Source of the DNA: Comamonas halotolerans
GTDB lineage: Bacteria > Pseudomonadota > Gammaproteobacteria > Burkholderiales > Burkholderiaceae_C
Assembly (NCBI RefSeq): GCF_030162935.1
Contig: NZ_JASAUZ010000002.1
Location: forward strand, 1 to 64,000
Length of the DNA stretch: 64,000 nt
Direction of reading: 5' to 3'
The position numbers were made by a program, and so were the translations under genes. A model generated the notes under the pieces. The model saw only the letters and a program-made list of their open reading frames with translations. It was not told the DNA's origin and searched no databases. This document shows positions 41,998 through 51,666 of this stretch, piece by piece; the first letter of the stretch is position 1, and every line of letters begins with the position of its first letter.

Positions 41998-44428
41998 ATT
42001 TCAGCGTCGCCAGAAAGGTACGGCCAGGGCCGTAATTGCAGAAGTTCACGCCATTGCACGTAAAGAAAGTCTTATTGGCAAGGTTGGTGACATTGAGCGC
42101 CAGCGTGCCTCCCTTGAGTGATGAATCCAGATAGCGCAACTCATAGCGCAGCATGGCGTCCATCACGGTATAAGCCGGAATCTTCTGTTGGTTGGCAGCA
42201 TCGGCAAACGCTGAACCCACATGGCGAATGCCGCCGCCAAACGTAAGCCCAGCCAGGGGGCCTTCGGCAAGTCGGTAATCAGCCCAGATTGATGCAGTTT
42301 GTTTGGCCACGGTGATAGGACGCTTGCCCAAATCCGCACCATTGCTGCGTGTCACCTCCGGGTCAATCCAGCTCAGGCCGCTGATGATGTTGAGGTTCTT
42401 CAGTGGTTTGAAGCGAGCTTCAAATTCCACGCCCTTGGAGTTCACTTCACCGGTCTGGACCTTGGCGTTGGGCTTGTTGGAGAGCGGGTCCTGCGTCAAC
42501 ACGTTTTGCTGCGTCAAATCGAACGCGGAAAGCGTGAACAGCGCGTCCTTCCCTGGCGGCTGGTACTTGACGCCCACTTCGTACTGCTTGCCGGTCGTAG
42601 GTTTGAACGGATCGCCATAAGGATTGGCCGTGACCGATGGATCGTACGACGTGGAGTAGCTCACATAGGGCGCAACACCGTTGCCGAAGTTGTGCATCAG
42701 GCCCGCGCGCCAGGTGAACTTGTGCAGTTTTTGGTCGGAATAAGTCTTGGCCAGGCGGTTGTCGTTCTTGGCGCGTGCGTCGTCGAAGCGGCCACCCAAG
42801 GTCAAGCCCCAGCCACTCCATTTCATCTGATCCTGCACATACAGGCCCATCAGGTTCTGCCTGCGGTCCGGGCTGGTATAGGCCGCGGGCATGGTGATAG
42901 CCTGCCCGTAGTTGGGGTTCAGATAATCAAGCCCCGGCGCACCGCCAAAGCCCTGGGTCTGCTGCCAGCGATCGTGCTGCAAATCCAGCCCCACCAACAC
43001 CTGGTGCGCAACCTCTCCTGTTTGCAATTTGCCTTGCAAGTGGGTGTCTATGTTGATGGCGTTGAGCCTTTCCTTGGACCACTGGGCGTAGCGCGTAATA
43101 GTGTGCTTATCCGCCCCTAAGCCCGAGGTACCCACCTGGTTCTGCTCCAAATCCATGCGCCAGTAACGCATGTTCTGTGACAAGCTCCATTGGTCATTGA
43201 AGCGATGGCTGAGCGAGTAGCCGATGCTGGCCTGCGTGCGATCGAACTTGTTGTAATCGGGCGAGCCATCGAAGAAATTGCGCGGAATCTGTCCGTTCGG
43301 ATTGGGCAGGATGGAACCTTCCGAGGGCAACACGCCATAAAAGCCGCCTTTTGGGTCGTGCTGATAAAGCGCGTGCAAGGTGAGCTGCGTGTCGGCATTG
43401 GGCTTCCAGGTCAGCGATGGGGCGACATAGATGCGTTCTTCCTTGCTGAATTGCACGGAGGTGTCCGATTTGCGCGCCAGCGCCGTCAAGCGGTACTGCA
43501 AGCTACCATCTTCGTTCAGTGTGCCGCCGCTGTCCCATGCCAATTGCCTGCGGTTATGGCTGCCGATTGAAAGGGATACATCCTTGAAACTCTCTTCTGT
43601 CGGGCGCTTGGTGACCATACTGACAATGCCGCCCAAAGGCGCCTGCCCGTACATCACTGAAGCAGGCCCTTTGATCACTTCAACGCGCTCCAGGCTGTGC
43701 GTGTCAACCTGCGGAACAAGGTAGGACGCACCACGCGGCAGACGCAGCCCATCGAGATACAAGAAAGTGTCCGACACACCGCCGATGCCGCGAAACGCCA
43801 TCATGTCGAAGCGCGAGGTATCGCCGCGAATTTCTGCGGACAGGCCCGGGGTGTAGCGCAGGGTTTGGGTGAGCTGCTGCGCGCCCTGGTTTTCGATCTG
43901 CTCCTTGGAGACGACATGAATGGTTATCGGCGTTTCCATCAAAGCCGTGTCGGTCTTCGTTGCCGATTTGCTGCGCTTGGCGATATAGCCCAGTACGGGG
44001 CCGTTGGCTACTTCCTGGTCTGCGTGATCGGTCACTTGTACCGTGGGCAAAGTGGCTACGCCCAGCGTTGTTACGGAGCCCGGCTCAATGGTGACGAGAT
44101 TGCCTTCAAAGCGCGCGCGCAGCCCGCTTCCTGCCAGCAACTGCCCCAGCGCTTCACGCGCCTTCAGCGCGCCCATGACAGCAGGTGCCTGCTTGCCCAA
44201 CACCAGATTCTGCTGCACCAGCAACTGCATGCGTGTTTGCCGTGCCCAGTGGTTCAGCGCCTCGGCCAATGGCTGCGCCCGCAACTGAAACGACTGTGCC
44301 ATGTCCGATGCGCTAGCGTCGGCCGCAGGTGCCGTTGCTGTTGCCGTTTGCGCCTGCAGCGCCGTGGCGCTCCATGCCAGACTCAAGGCCAATACGAGTG
44401 GCAGTGGCCGAAGGGGTTGGCTGTTCAT
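41987..44428 (-). CDS. TonB-dependent siderophore receptor with STN signalling domain
   Basis: An 813-residue outer-membrane receptor from ATG 44428, preceded by TTGGGAGAAGAATCT. After a signal peptide (ending LQAQ) comes an STN domain (LRAQPLAEALNHWARQTRMQ; VMGALKAREALGQLLAGSGL) that signals to FecR. The plug follows (ETPITIHVVSKEQIENQGAQ, VIKGPASVMYGQAPLGG), then a 22-strand barrel ending in ATLKYGW. It is similar in layout to FoxA/FpvA/FecA-type ferric-siderophore transducers. The ligand cannot be told from sequence. Operon order sigma-FecR-receptor-MFS supports siderophore-induced expression. Confidence 0.92.
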   Translation of the reverse strand: MNSQPLRPLPLVLALSLAWSATALQAQTATATAPAADASASDMAQSFQLRAQPLAEALNHWARQTRMQLLVQQNLVLGKQAPAVMGALKAREALGQLLAGSGLRARFEGNLVTIEPGSVTTLGVATLPTVQVTDHADQEVANGPVLGYIAKRSKSATKTDTALMETPITIHVVSKEQIENQGAQQLTQTLRYTPGLSAEIRGDTSRFDMMAFRGIGGVSDTFLYLDGLRLPRGASYLVPQVDTHSLERVEVIKGPASVMYGQAPLGGIVSMVTKRPTEESFKDVSLSIGSHNRRQLAWDSGGTLNEDGSLQYRLTALARKSDTSVQFSKEERIYVAPSLTWKPNADTQLTLHALYQHDPKGGFYGVLPSEGSILPNPNGQIPRNFFDGSPDYNKFDRTQASIGYSLSHRFNDQWSLSQNMRYWRMDLEQNQVGTSGLGADKHTITRYAQWSKERLNAINIDTHLQGKLQTGEVAHQVLVGLDLQHDRWQQTQGFGGAPGLDYLNPNYGQAITMPAAYTSPDRRQNLMGLYVQDQMKWSGWGLTLGGRFDDARAKNDNRLAKTYSDQKLHKFTWRAGLMHNFGNGVAPYVSYSTSYDPSVTANPYGDPFKPTTGKQYEVGVKYQPPGKDALFTLSAFDLTQQNVLTQDPLSNKPNAKVQTGEVNSKGVEFEARFKPLKNLNIISGLSWIDPEVTRSNGADLGKRPITVAKQTASIWADYRLAEGPLAGLTFGGGIRHVGSAFADAANQQKIPAYTVMDAMLRYELRYLDSSLKGGTLALNVTNLANKTFFTCNGVNFCNYGPGRTFLATLKYGW

Positions 44429-44514
44429 AGATTCTTCTCCCAATAACAAAGTCCTATGAGAGAAGACGCAGCGGTTTCAGCAAACCCTGTAATGAATACG
44501 AAAAATTCTTATTT

Positions 44515-45591
44515 TTATTTAACAGGCAGCACTTCAGTGACCCCATGCCGAGCCTCCAGACGCACCGGCAACACACGCGGCAAGGCCTTGTGCAGAGCGC
44601 CCACCATCATCGGATCGAAGGTGCCGGACAAGCGCAACGCCGCCACCTTCGCATCGCGCACCACCAAGCCGGTAGGTCGGTAACGCTCCAGCTCCGCCAG
44701 CGCCTGCGACAACGGTACATCCACAAAGCTCACGCGCTGCTCGCGCCAAGGCGCAATGTCATCGGCAGACACGCTGACGACGTCGCCAGCACCGCCATGC
44801 CCATCCGTCTGCAATTGCTCGCCTGCCGTGAGCAACTGGCCAGCCATCAAGTCATAGGTGCCGCCATCCACTTCCGTGTCATGCAGTGCCGCCACGCGCA
44901 CCTTGCCTTCTTCCACCGCCACCTGCACGCCATCGTTGCCCGGAATGTCCGGCGTGTAGCGCACCGAAAACCGCGTGCCCACCACCGTCACTCGGTGGCT
45001 GGCAGCCAGCACATGGAAGGGGCGGCCATCGTGCAGCACCGCGAACACAGCTTGCCCATCCAGCAAACGCACTTCGCGGCGCTGGCGGAACATGCGCACC
45101 TCAAGCCGCGTGGCGGTGTCCAGGCGCACACGCGATCCGTCCGCCAACACAATGCTTTGCTGCTGGCCGCGATCGGTGTGATACGCCTGTTCTGACAGCG
45201 GCTGCGCCTGTAAATGTTGCCAGGCCATATAGCCCACCCCACCCATTGCCGCCATCGTGAGTACAGAGGTTGCAGGCCAGAACAAAAAGTGTCTGCGCGA
45301 TGCCTGCGCGCGATGAGGCGTTGTGTGCATCTCGCTGGCCTGCGCCTTGTCGGCCTCAAGCTTGCGGCGCAAGCCCGCCACCAGATCGGCAGGCATGGCA
45401 TCCAGTTGCGCCCAGCGGCCATCGCACTGAGCGTACATCTGCACATGGCGCGGATCGGCACTCAACCAGTGTTGAAAAAGCGCTTCATCCTGGGCCGTCC
45501 AGCCCGCATCATTTCTGCGCACCATCCAGCCCAGCGCCTGTCGGCGCAGTTGTGGCGGGTCGCTGGAGGAAAAAGATGGGGTGATAGTCAT
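44515..45591 (-). CDS. FecR-family anti-sigma/sigma regulator
   Basis: A 358-residue FecR-like inner-membrane regulator. The cytoplasmic N-terminal domain contains RRQALGWMVRRNDAGWTAQD and FQHWLSADPRHVQMYAQCDG. The membrane segment is at about residues 98-120 (SRRHFLFWPATSVLTMAAMG), and the SRRHFLF sequence resembles a twin-arginine motif. The periplasmic FecR domain contains QQQSIVLADGSRVRLDTATR and the C-terminal secretin/TonB-short-like region contains DVPLSQALAELERYRPTGL. It receives the signal from the receptor's STN domain and controls the sigma factor encoded 107 bases upstream. Confidence 0.9.
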   Translation of the reverse strand: MTITPSFSSSDPPQLRRQALGWMVRRNDAGWTAQDEALFQHWLSADPRHVQMYAQCDGRWAQLDAMPADLVAGLRRKLEADKAQASEMHTTPHRAQASRRHFLFWPATSVLTMAAMGGVGYMAWQHLQAQPLSEQAYHTDRGQQQSIVLADGSRVRLDTATRLEVRMFRQRREVRLLDGQAVFAVLHDGRPFHVLAASHRVTVVGTRFSVRYTPDIPGNDGVQVAVEEGKVRVAALHDTEVDGGTYDLMAGQLLTAGEQLQTDGHGGAGDVVSVSADDIAPWREQRVSFVDVPLSQALAELERYRPTGLVVRDAKVAALRLSGTFDPMMVGALHKALPRVLPVRLEARHGVTEVLPVK

Positions 45592-45697
45592 ACGGGCAGT
45601 CGGTTCATAAAAGAAGACGCACAGACCGCTCGCAACCCTTTAATGGATCTGGCACAGGGGAGCTGGGATGAAATCGTGGGATGGGCAAGCACGGCAA

Positions 45698-46255
45698 TCA
45701 TGTTTGAGAGCGTGTTGAAGAAGGCTTTGTGGGCGCACGCAAATCTGCAAAGTCTCCACCCCTGGCATCCAAATGGCTCCAGCAAGCCTCCAGTGCGATC
45801 TGAATCTGCATCTCCACGGTTTTAATAGCAATACCCATACGCGCCGCCGTTTCGGCATGAGTCAAACCTTCGAATTTGACCAAAATAAAGGCTTCCCGGC
45901 AACGCGGCGGTAGGCTATCCACTACTGACGCAATCATTTCAAAACGCTGGCGGGAAGCCAAGGCATATTCTGGCTCGAACTGCTGCGGCCCGGCGAAATT
46001 GTCCAACTCTACGGCGTCATCACCTGCGTCCGTCGCAACGCTCTGGCCGCCCGCTTGCCCGCGCCGAAACTGATCGGTGAGCAAATTGCGCGCCGTGGTG
46101 TAGAGCAAGGCCCGAGGATCGCGAACCACCGTGCCTGAGCGCTTGGCGGCATAGACGCGCGCAAAGCTCTCTTGCACCAGATCGGACGCAACATCGCGAT
46201 CCCGCACCTTGTTGGCGAGAAATCCCAGCAGTTCTCGGTAGTAGCGCTCAAACAC
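45698..46255 (-). CDS. FecI-type ECF RNA polymerase sigma factor
   Basis: A 185-residue ECF sigma factor. Region 2 is YYRELLGFLANKVRDRDVAS, DLVQESFARVYAAK and DPRALLYTTARNLLTDQFRR. Region 4 is VDSLPPRCREAFILVKFEGL and THAETAARMGIAIKTVEMQI (helix-turn-helix). It ends in a non-conserved Arg/Ser/Thr-rich tail. The start at 46255 gives a complete region 2. A Fur-box-like sequence lies 60 bases upstream, so it is expected to be derepressed by iron limitation and to transcribe the receptor gene on siderophore signalling. Confidence 0.92.
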   Translation of the reverse strand: MFERYYRELLGFLANKVRDRDVASDLVQESFARVYAAKRSGTVVRDPRALLYTTARNLLTDQFRRGQAGGQSVATDAGDDAVELDNFAGPQQFEPEYALASRQRFEMIASVVDSLPPRCREAFILVKFEGLTHAETAARMGIAIKTVEMQIQIALEACWSHLDARGGDFADLRAPTKPSSTRSQT

Positions 46256-46314
46256 AGGATATCTTCAACGAGAGGTGTGGCAATGGCAAGAACACCAAGC
46301 GACGGCCCGCAATC

Positions 46315-46333
46315 AATAATGAGAATCGTTATC
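46315..46333 (-). promoter_or_regulatory. Putative Fur box upstream of the sigma factor gene
   Basis: The minus-strand sequence GATAACGATTCTCATTATT (46333-46315) matches the 19-bp Fur consensus GATAATGATAATCATTATC at most positions. It sits about 60 bases before the sigma factor start, a normal position for iron repression. Confidence 0.8.
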
Positions 46334-46519
46334 ACTTTACATCAAACGGGAGCATCAAAGGGAGTTGTTGCAATACAGAGACTTCCCGTAAAAGCAAGCG
46401 CTGATGGGTTTTCTTTTGATAGACCTGTCTGCCGTGGTGATTGAAGCGTGGCGAGAAAATAAGCGCGGCGGAGTGTGATAACTCACGGCCGTTAGCATTT
46501 CAGATACAGTAAAAGAATT

Positions 46520-47124
46520 TCACTTCTGAGTACTCAGGCTCTTTGAGATGAATGCGGGCTCCCAGGTGGTCATGGCTTCCAATTGAGGGGTAGATTTGGA
46601 ATCGCCCCAGTCAATATCGGCCTGCACTTGGCTGATCAAGCGCAGGCCCATGGGTGCCTGCTCCCTGGGCCAAAGTTCCGCAGGCTTGTCTCCCGGCTGT
46701 ATCCAGCACCACTCATGGGCCGCAATGGGACCTGTGTCGGCATCATCATCCATCCAGTAGACGCTACTGCCAGTGATCTTGTCATACATGTGTATGGCCC
46801 AGCGCACAGCATCGCGGCCTCTGTGGCGTGGCGGCAAGCTGGGGTGGTAGCCCGGAGCCCCCAGGCGGGTCTTGGCCCTGGCTTCCGCCTCTATATATAG
46901 ATATGAGCATGAGCACATATCAGCAGGTCGAGGCCATCGGGGATCCATTCGGCGGTCAGCCACCCCTTGACCTGGCAGACCGGTACGCCTTCAGCCGTGG
47001 CCAACTTGGCCAGCCGGTCATCAGTGCGTGGGGCGCAGACCGCTACGATATCGTCGCCTCGGGACTTGCAAAGGGCAAAAAACTCGGCAGCCAGCCGCTT
47101 CTGGCCAATGATCATCACACGCAT
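46520..47124 (-). pseudogene. Formyltransferase-like gene broken by a TA-repeat slip
   Basis: Two frames together encode a formyl-transferase-fold protein. N-terminal part from ATG 47124: MRVMIIGQKRLAAEFFALCK then GLDLLICAHAHIYI, ending at a TAG. C-terminal part: YIEAEARAKTRLGAPGYHPS, LPPRHRGRDAVRWAIHMYDK and GSSVYWMDDDADTGPI (the HPSLLPRHRG-type catalytic region). The break falls in TCTATATATAGAGG at about 46895-46910; removing one TA would restore the frame. Related formyltransferases act on tRNA-Met or on N-hydroxyornithine in siderophore synthesis. The iron-uptake operon next door favours the latter (inference). Confidence 0.8.
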
Positions 47125-47369
47125 TAGACCTTCCCGAGATAGCCGAAGCCCTGCACCACGGGGAAGTGCCCCCATAGCCAGCGCCGGTGGCCTTGGCTTG
47201 CCTACGGATGGTGCCGCAAGATCGAAGAGACCGAGCGTGTTTACCCCACGGCCAAGTTCACACGTTTGACGTTTCAGGTAGCGGATTCATTCGACAAGGT
47301 CGAGCGCCGCTTGGATTACCGCCGCCATTCAATGACTTCTTATTGATCAACACAAAGGAGAGATGCCCC

Positions 47370-47681
47370 ATGTCCCGTACAGCAACCAAAGCACAAGATC
47401 CGGTGACAGACATTGTTCTGGACAAAGGCACAGTGGCCGTGATTGAAAATGCGCAGGATTCGCTGGCCATTGAAGAGCAGCAGATGCAGGCCCATGTGCG
47501 CGCCGTCGCACTGCGGGTGCGGGTGCGGGTGCGGGTGCGGGTGCGGGTGCGGGTGCGGGTGTGGCAGCCTGCGCATTTCTTCGAACGAGGAAAACCTACG
47601 TTGTGGCGTGAGCTTGTTGAATGCGAATTGCCCGTGCAACAGTGGAGTGTGCGACTGAAATATCCGGCCAGTGGCCGGTAA
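47370..47681 (+). CDS. Chimeric ORF with eight RV dipeptide repeats
   Basis: ATG at 47370 follows AAAGGAGAGATGCCCC. The first about 48 residues (MSRTATKAQDPVTDIVLDKG, AVIENAQDSLAIEEQQMQAH) look like a genuine protein start of a type I associate with plasmid or integrative-element hypothetical proteins of Burkholderiales. The frame then enters eight TGCGGG repeats, giving (RV)8. The final 39 residues are unrelated and probably non-coding in origin. The intact family member should be longer, so this is likely a truncated gene. The recollection of the family is weak. Confidence 0.45.
   Translation: MSRTATKAQDPVTDIVLDKGTVAVIENAQDSLAIEEQQMQAHVRAVALRVRVRVRVRVRVRVRVWQPAHFFERGKPTLWRELVECELPVQQWSVRLKYPASGR
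47512..47559 (+). repeat. Hexanucleotide microsatellite (TGCGGG)8, G-quadruplex-capable
   Basis: Eight perfect tandem copies of TGCGGG. Each GGG tract is separated by the three bases TGC, so the plus strand satisfies the simple G-quadruplex rule (G3N3 repeated) twice over. The unit is in frame (codons CGG GTG), so gain or loss of units would not shift the frame of the ORF. Such arrays are prone to slippage and to assembly error. Confidence 0.92.
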
Positions 47682-48370
47682 GCAGCCGACACCGTGAGTC
47701 CAGCGTCAGCGGGTGAAGGACTGGAAAAGCTGCAGAACAGTCCGTGCCTTCCATTTACAGAACCGCAGGACGCGGCGCAAATTGGCCCCTATTTACAGAC
47801 TTCGGACAAATACCATGTCAGTCGCTTGATGTGTCCTTGGTATCAGCACCAACCAACTTGTGACACCTGACTCAATGCCATAAAAAATGCCATTGATAAC
47901 GCAATACGCATCATCAATGGCAGATTAAATATTATTTAAAATCAAAAACTTATAAAAAATTCTCATTCCCACTCACTCATCAATAGTCAGCTTAATCTAT
48001 TTTTTTACTTTGATTTTTCTTCCTCAAAGAACAAAATACCATCAGCAATACCATTGCTTGGACAGACTTTTCCCCTCCTTTCAAGCCTTGCTGAAGTACG
48101 AGTGAATGGACGATCACGGCCGATCTCTTGCAGACAGGCTCCCCAAGAGAAGATGGATAACAAGTTAGCTCATCGGACTGCTTTCGGCCAGAAGCAGTCC
48201 TTCGGACTTTGGATTTCAGCATCCATAAAAACTGATATCCGAATCTTTAGGTTTCTCTAAACATGACAGCAGCGAATTAACCCGTTGGTTTGCACACTCA
48301 TACAACATTAGACTAACAAGACATACTCATCGCATGTCTTCTAAATCAAGTTATGCCTCAGGAACAGATT
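47682..48370. other. Intergenic region before the alpha/beta hydrolase
   Basis: About 690 bases with no credible gene. It contains an inverted repeat TGCCATTGAT (47888-47897) / ATCAATGGCA (47913-47922) and an AT-rich stretch (47925-48010). The AT-rich 3' part may hold the promoter of the hydrolase. Short open frames (47992-48260) have no support. Confidence 0.45.
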
Positions 48371-49159
48371 ATGCTCAACCATCAAAGCGGCGAATTTCTT
48401 AATCTGGACGATGCACGCATCTACTACGAAACGGCTGGATCGCCGCAAGGACATCCCGTCATTCTTCTGCATGGTGGTCTCGGCAGCCTCGAAGATTTTC
48501 ATCCCATCGTTGACCTGATCCCAGACACGTTCCATGTCATTGCAATAGACATGCGCGGACACGGCCGCTCAACCATTGGCACAAAACCCATCACGTACCA
48601 GCAGCATCAGGCGGATATCCATTCACTCATCAAGCACCTGGGCCTGAAAGAATATTCACTTCTGGGCTTCAGTGACGGCGGCATCGTCGCCTACCGGCTT
48701 GCAGCCGCCAACCCTATAGTCCGCGCACTCGTCACCATCGGCGCTCAGTGGCGAATCTCCCAGCAAGACCCATCATTCGAGATTCTGGGCGGAGTGACGC
48801 CTGCGGGATGGACAGAGATGTTCCCCGATGCGCCACAAAAATATGCCGCACTCAATCCGCAAGGGAGTTTCAGTGGACTGGTCGAAGCCTGCGTCAATCT
48901 CTGGACTGACCTGAGCACGACAGGCTACCCTAAAGACGCGATCTCTCGCATTGATTGCCCTACGCTCATTCTCCGGGGGGATAACGACTTTCTTCTTTCA
49001 CTGTCAGAGGCAACAGAGGCTCAAACCATGATTTCTGGTGCGTCATTCGGCAACATCCCATTTGCTGGACACGCTGCGATGGAAGATTCACCAAAAATTA
49101 CCGGAAAAATTATCCGAAGGTTCTTTCTCAATCCAATAAAGGTACAGGCTGAGGCATAA
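48371..49159 (+). CDS. Alpha/beta-fold hydrolase
   Basis: A 262-residue alpha/beta hydrolase from ATG 48371, which follows CAGGAACAGATT; an ATG six codons upstream is also possible. It has the oxyanion HGGLGS motif, DMRGHGRS, the nucleophile elbow GFSDGG (Ser), an acidic residue in LRGDNDFLLS and the C-terminal His in FAGHAAME. It is related to proline-iminopeptidase and carboxylesterase-type enzymes; the substrate is unknown. It stands alone between AT-rich intergenic stretches that carry inverted-repeat arms at both sides, which hints at insertion. Confidence 0.85.
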   Translation: MLNHQSGEFLNLDDARIYYETAGSPQGHPVILLHGGLGSLEDFHPIVDLIPDTFHVIAIDMRGHGRSTIGTKPITYQQHQADIHSLIKHLGLKEYSLLGFSDGGIVAYRLAAANPIVRALVTIGAQWRISQQDPSFEILGGVTPAGWTEMFPDAPQKYAALNPQGSFSGLVEACVNLWTDLSTTGYPKDAISRIDCPTLILRGDNDFLLSLSEATEAQTMISGASFGNIPFAGHAAMEDSPKITGKIIRRFFLNPIKVQAEA

Positions 49160-49578
49160 AAAATCATTCAAACCGACGCCGCTTCGCGGCGCGGCTTAAT
49201 TCAGGCCTCAGTAATTTGACTGTCTGCTCAGGGTCGTTTTGCGACATTGCGCCATCGCTAGCTTTGACATGCTAAAAAGTAAAAAGGCAATCTTGGATGA
49301 AGTTTTCAGGACATTAGGCAAATGTCACGCGAGGGCACATGATGGTATAGAAAAAGACGTTTCAACCATCATTTCGATACCATCAAAGCACCTCTAACCC
49401 ACTATCCAAAAACGTTTTTTTTGTTTTTCTCGCATGATGCCACAGATAGCACTTGATGGTCTCCATTCCGAAGCACTCGATTCGTCAATTACATACCAGC
49501 AAGAATGCCATTGATGATGCATAAAAAAGGAGAAAACAAATGTTTTCCCCTTTTATATCAATGACTTAATGAATCAAG
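49160..49578. other. Intergenic region between hydrolase and guaA
   Basis: About 420 bases without a gene. A small GC hairpin (CGCCGC TTC GCGGCG, near 49180) follows the hydrolase. TGCCATTGATGATGCA (49506-49521) is the inverse of an arm at about 47907-47922. Otherwise AT-rich and featureless to me. Confidence 0.45.
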
Positions 49579-51195
49579 TCACTCCCACTCAATCGTTGCT
49601 GGCGGCTTGGTCGATACATCGTAAGTGACGCGGTTGATGCCACGCACTTCGTTGATGATTCTTCCGGATACCTTCTTCAACAGACCATAAGGCAGCTCTG
49701 CCCATTCGGCGGTCATGAAGTCGCTTGTGATCACAGCACGCAGCGCTACAACGTAGTCGTAGGTGCGGCCATCACCCATCACACCCACACTCTTGACAGG
49801 CAGGAACACGGTAAATGCCTGGCTTGTCAGGTCGTACCAGCTCTTGCCGCTCTTTTCGTCGATCCAGTTGTTCAGCTCTTCGATGAAAATGGCATCGGCG
49901 CGGCGCAGCAAGTCGGCGTATTCCTTCTTCACTTCACCCAGGATACGCACCCCCAGACCAGGGCCTGGGAAGGGGTGGCGGTAGACCATGCCACGGGGCA
50001 GACCCAGGGCCACACCCAACTCACGCACCTCGTCCTTGAACAGATCACGCAGGGGCTCCAGCAGCTTCAGACCCAGTTGTTCGGGCAAGCCGCCCACGTT
50101 GTGGTGGCTCTTGATGGTGACAGCCTTCTTTGACTTGGCCCCACCGGACTCAATCACGTCGGGATAGATGGTGCCTTGAGCCAGGAAAGTAGCGCCCTTC
50201 GAGCCTGCGGTTGCAGCCTTGAGCTTGGCAGCCTCTGCCTTGAACACATCCACGAACAGACGGCCAATGATCTTGCGCTTTTGTTCGGGCTCCGACACGC
50301 CAGCCAGCTCACCCAGGAACATCTCGGAAGCATCCACTCGCACCACCTTGGCGTGCAACTTGCCTTCGAACATGTCCATGACCATATCGCCTTCATTCAG
50401 ACGCAACAGACCATGGTCGACGAACACGCAAGTCAGCTGATCACCGATGGCACGATGAATCAACGCAGCGGCAACTGACGAATCCACACCACCGGACAAG
50501 CCAAGGATGACTTCTTCGTCACCTACTTGTTCACGGATCTTGGCCACCGCTTCTTCGATGTAGTCACCCATGATCCAGTCCGCCTTGGTGCCGCAGATGT
50601 CCAGAACAAAGCGGTTGAGCATGGCCTGACCCTGCACGGTGTGCGTGACTTCGGGGTGGAACTGAACGGCGTAGTAACGGCGCGACTCGTCCGCCATACC
50701 AGCAATGGGGCACGATGGAGTGGAACACATCACCTTGAAGCCTTCAGGCAACTGGGTAACCTTGTCTCCATGGCTCATCCACACCTTGAGCATGCCGTGG
50801 CCATCTGCAGTCACGAAATCTTCGATGCCCTTGAGCAGCTCGGTGTGACCGTGCGCGCGCACTTCTGCATAGCCAAATTCACGGCTGTCAGAACCCTCAA
50901 CCTTGCCACCCAATTGGGTAGCCATGGTCTGCATGCCGTAGCAGATACCCAGCACGGGAATACCCAGCTCGAACACAGCGTCAGGTGCACGATCGTCCAC
51001 TTCGTAGACCGAAGCGTGGCTGCCCGACAGAATGACGCCCTTGAGGCGGCCATCCGCGGCAAATTCGCGCACCCACTCGCTGCTGACATCGCAGGGGTGA
51101 ACTTCACAGTACACATGGGCTTCGCGCACGCGGCGTGCGATCAGCTGTGTGACCTGGGAGCCAAAGTCAAGAATCAGAATCTTGTCATGTTGCAT
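49579..51195 (-). CDS. guaA: GMP synthase (glutamine-hydrolysing)
   Basis: A 538-residue enzyme converting XMP to GMP, from ATG 51195 ([20 protein letters not shown]). Glutamine amidotransferase domain: nucleophile Cys in [16 protein letters not shown] and catalytic His/Glu in [13 protein letters not shown]-pyrophosphatase domain: P-loop [16 protein letters not shown], followed by the dimerisation domain ending in [13 protein letters not shown], the invariant C-terminus. It belongs to the purine pathway downstream of guaB, which lies 1.5 kb away with a toxin-antitoxin pair and a dead gene in between. Confidence 0.97.
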   Translation of the reverse strand: MQHDKILILDFGSQVTQLIARRVREAHVYCEVHPCDVSSEWVREFAADGRLKGVILSGSHASVYEVDDRAPDAVFELGIPVLGICYGMQTMATQLGGKVEGSDSREFGYAEVRAHGHTELLKGIEDFVTADGHGMLKVWMSHGDKVTQLPEGFKVMCSTPSCPIAGMADESRRYYAVQFHPEVTHTVQGQAMLNRFVLDICGTKADWIMGDYIEEAVAKIREQVGDEEVILGLSGGVDSSVAAALIHRAIGDQLTCVFVDHGLLRLNEGDMVMDMFEGKLHAKVVRVDASEMFLGELAGVSEPEQKRKIIGRLFVDVFKAEAAKLKAATAGSKGATFLAQGTIYPDVIESGGAKSKKAVTIKSHHNVGGLPEQLGLKLLEPLRDLFKDEVRELGVALGLPRGMVYRHPFPGPGLGVRILGEVKKEYADLLRRADAIFIEELNNWIDEKSGKSWYDLTSQAFTVFLPVKSVGVMGDGRTYDYVVALRAVITSDFMTAEWAELPYGLLKKVSGRIINEVRGINRVTYDVSTKPPATIEWE

Positions 51196-51231
51196 GGTGT
51201 TATCCAAAGGCAAGAGGAAGGAATATCCATT

Positions 51232-51666
51232 TCAAAAATCGCTGTCGGCCAGAAGCGGAATGCCCCGCTTTTGCGCCGCAGCCATCTGGGCAGGATCAAA
51301 AGTTGCCAGCGGCAGTTTGAGCGACTGCGCAAGCCATAAATAAGCTGCGTCATAAATGGGCAAAGCGGTGTCCAGCGCCACGTCCAGCACAGCTTTGTGC
51401 TGGGCTGGCGCCAGCTCGTGCAGCTCCACACGGTGGCGAATCGCTTCCAGAACACCCCATAGCCCTTCTACCGAGCTGTGCGGAATGCGTCCCTGATTGA
51501 CACCTGAAGCGATCAGATTGCCACACTCCCATTGCCAGACGTTGGGAGCCTGGGGATCCACTTCATGCCGACGAATGCGCGCATACAAGCGCTGGGTATG
51601 TGCACTGGCATCATCAGGCAACAGCCATGCGGCGGTCACCGAAACATCAAGCACAAATGCGGTCAT
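51232..51666 (-). CDS. PIN-domain toxin (VapC family)
   Basis: A 144-residue PIN-domain ribonuclease toxin. Acidic active-site residues: Asp7 (VLDVSVTAAW), Glu in WQWECGNLIASG, Asp in DTALPIYDAAYLWLA and Asp in LPLATFDPAQMAAA. Family members cleave tRNA or rRNA. Its start overlaps the antitoxin stop by 4 bases. Together they form a type II toxin-antitoxin module inserted between guaB and guaA. Confidence 0.88.
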   Translation of the reverse strand: MTAFVLDVSVTAAWLLPDDASAHTQRLYARIRRHEVDPQAPNVWQWECGNLIASGVNQGRIPHSSVEGLWGVLEAIRHRVELHELAPAQHKAVLDVALDTALPIYDAAYLWLAQSLKLPLATFDPAQMAAAQKRGIPLLADSDF

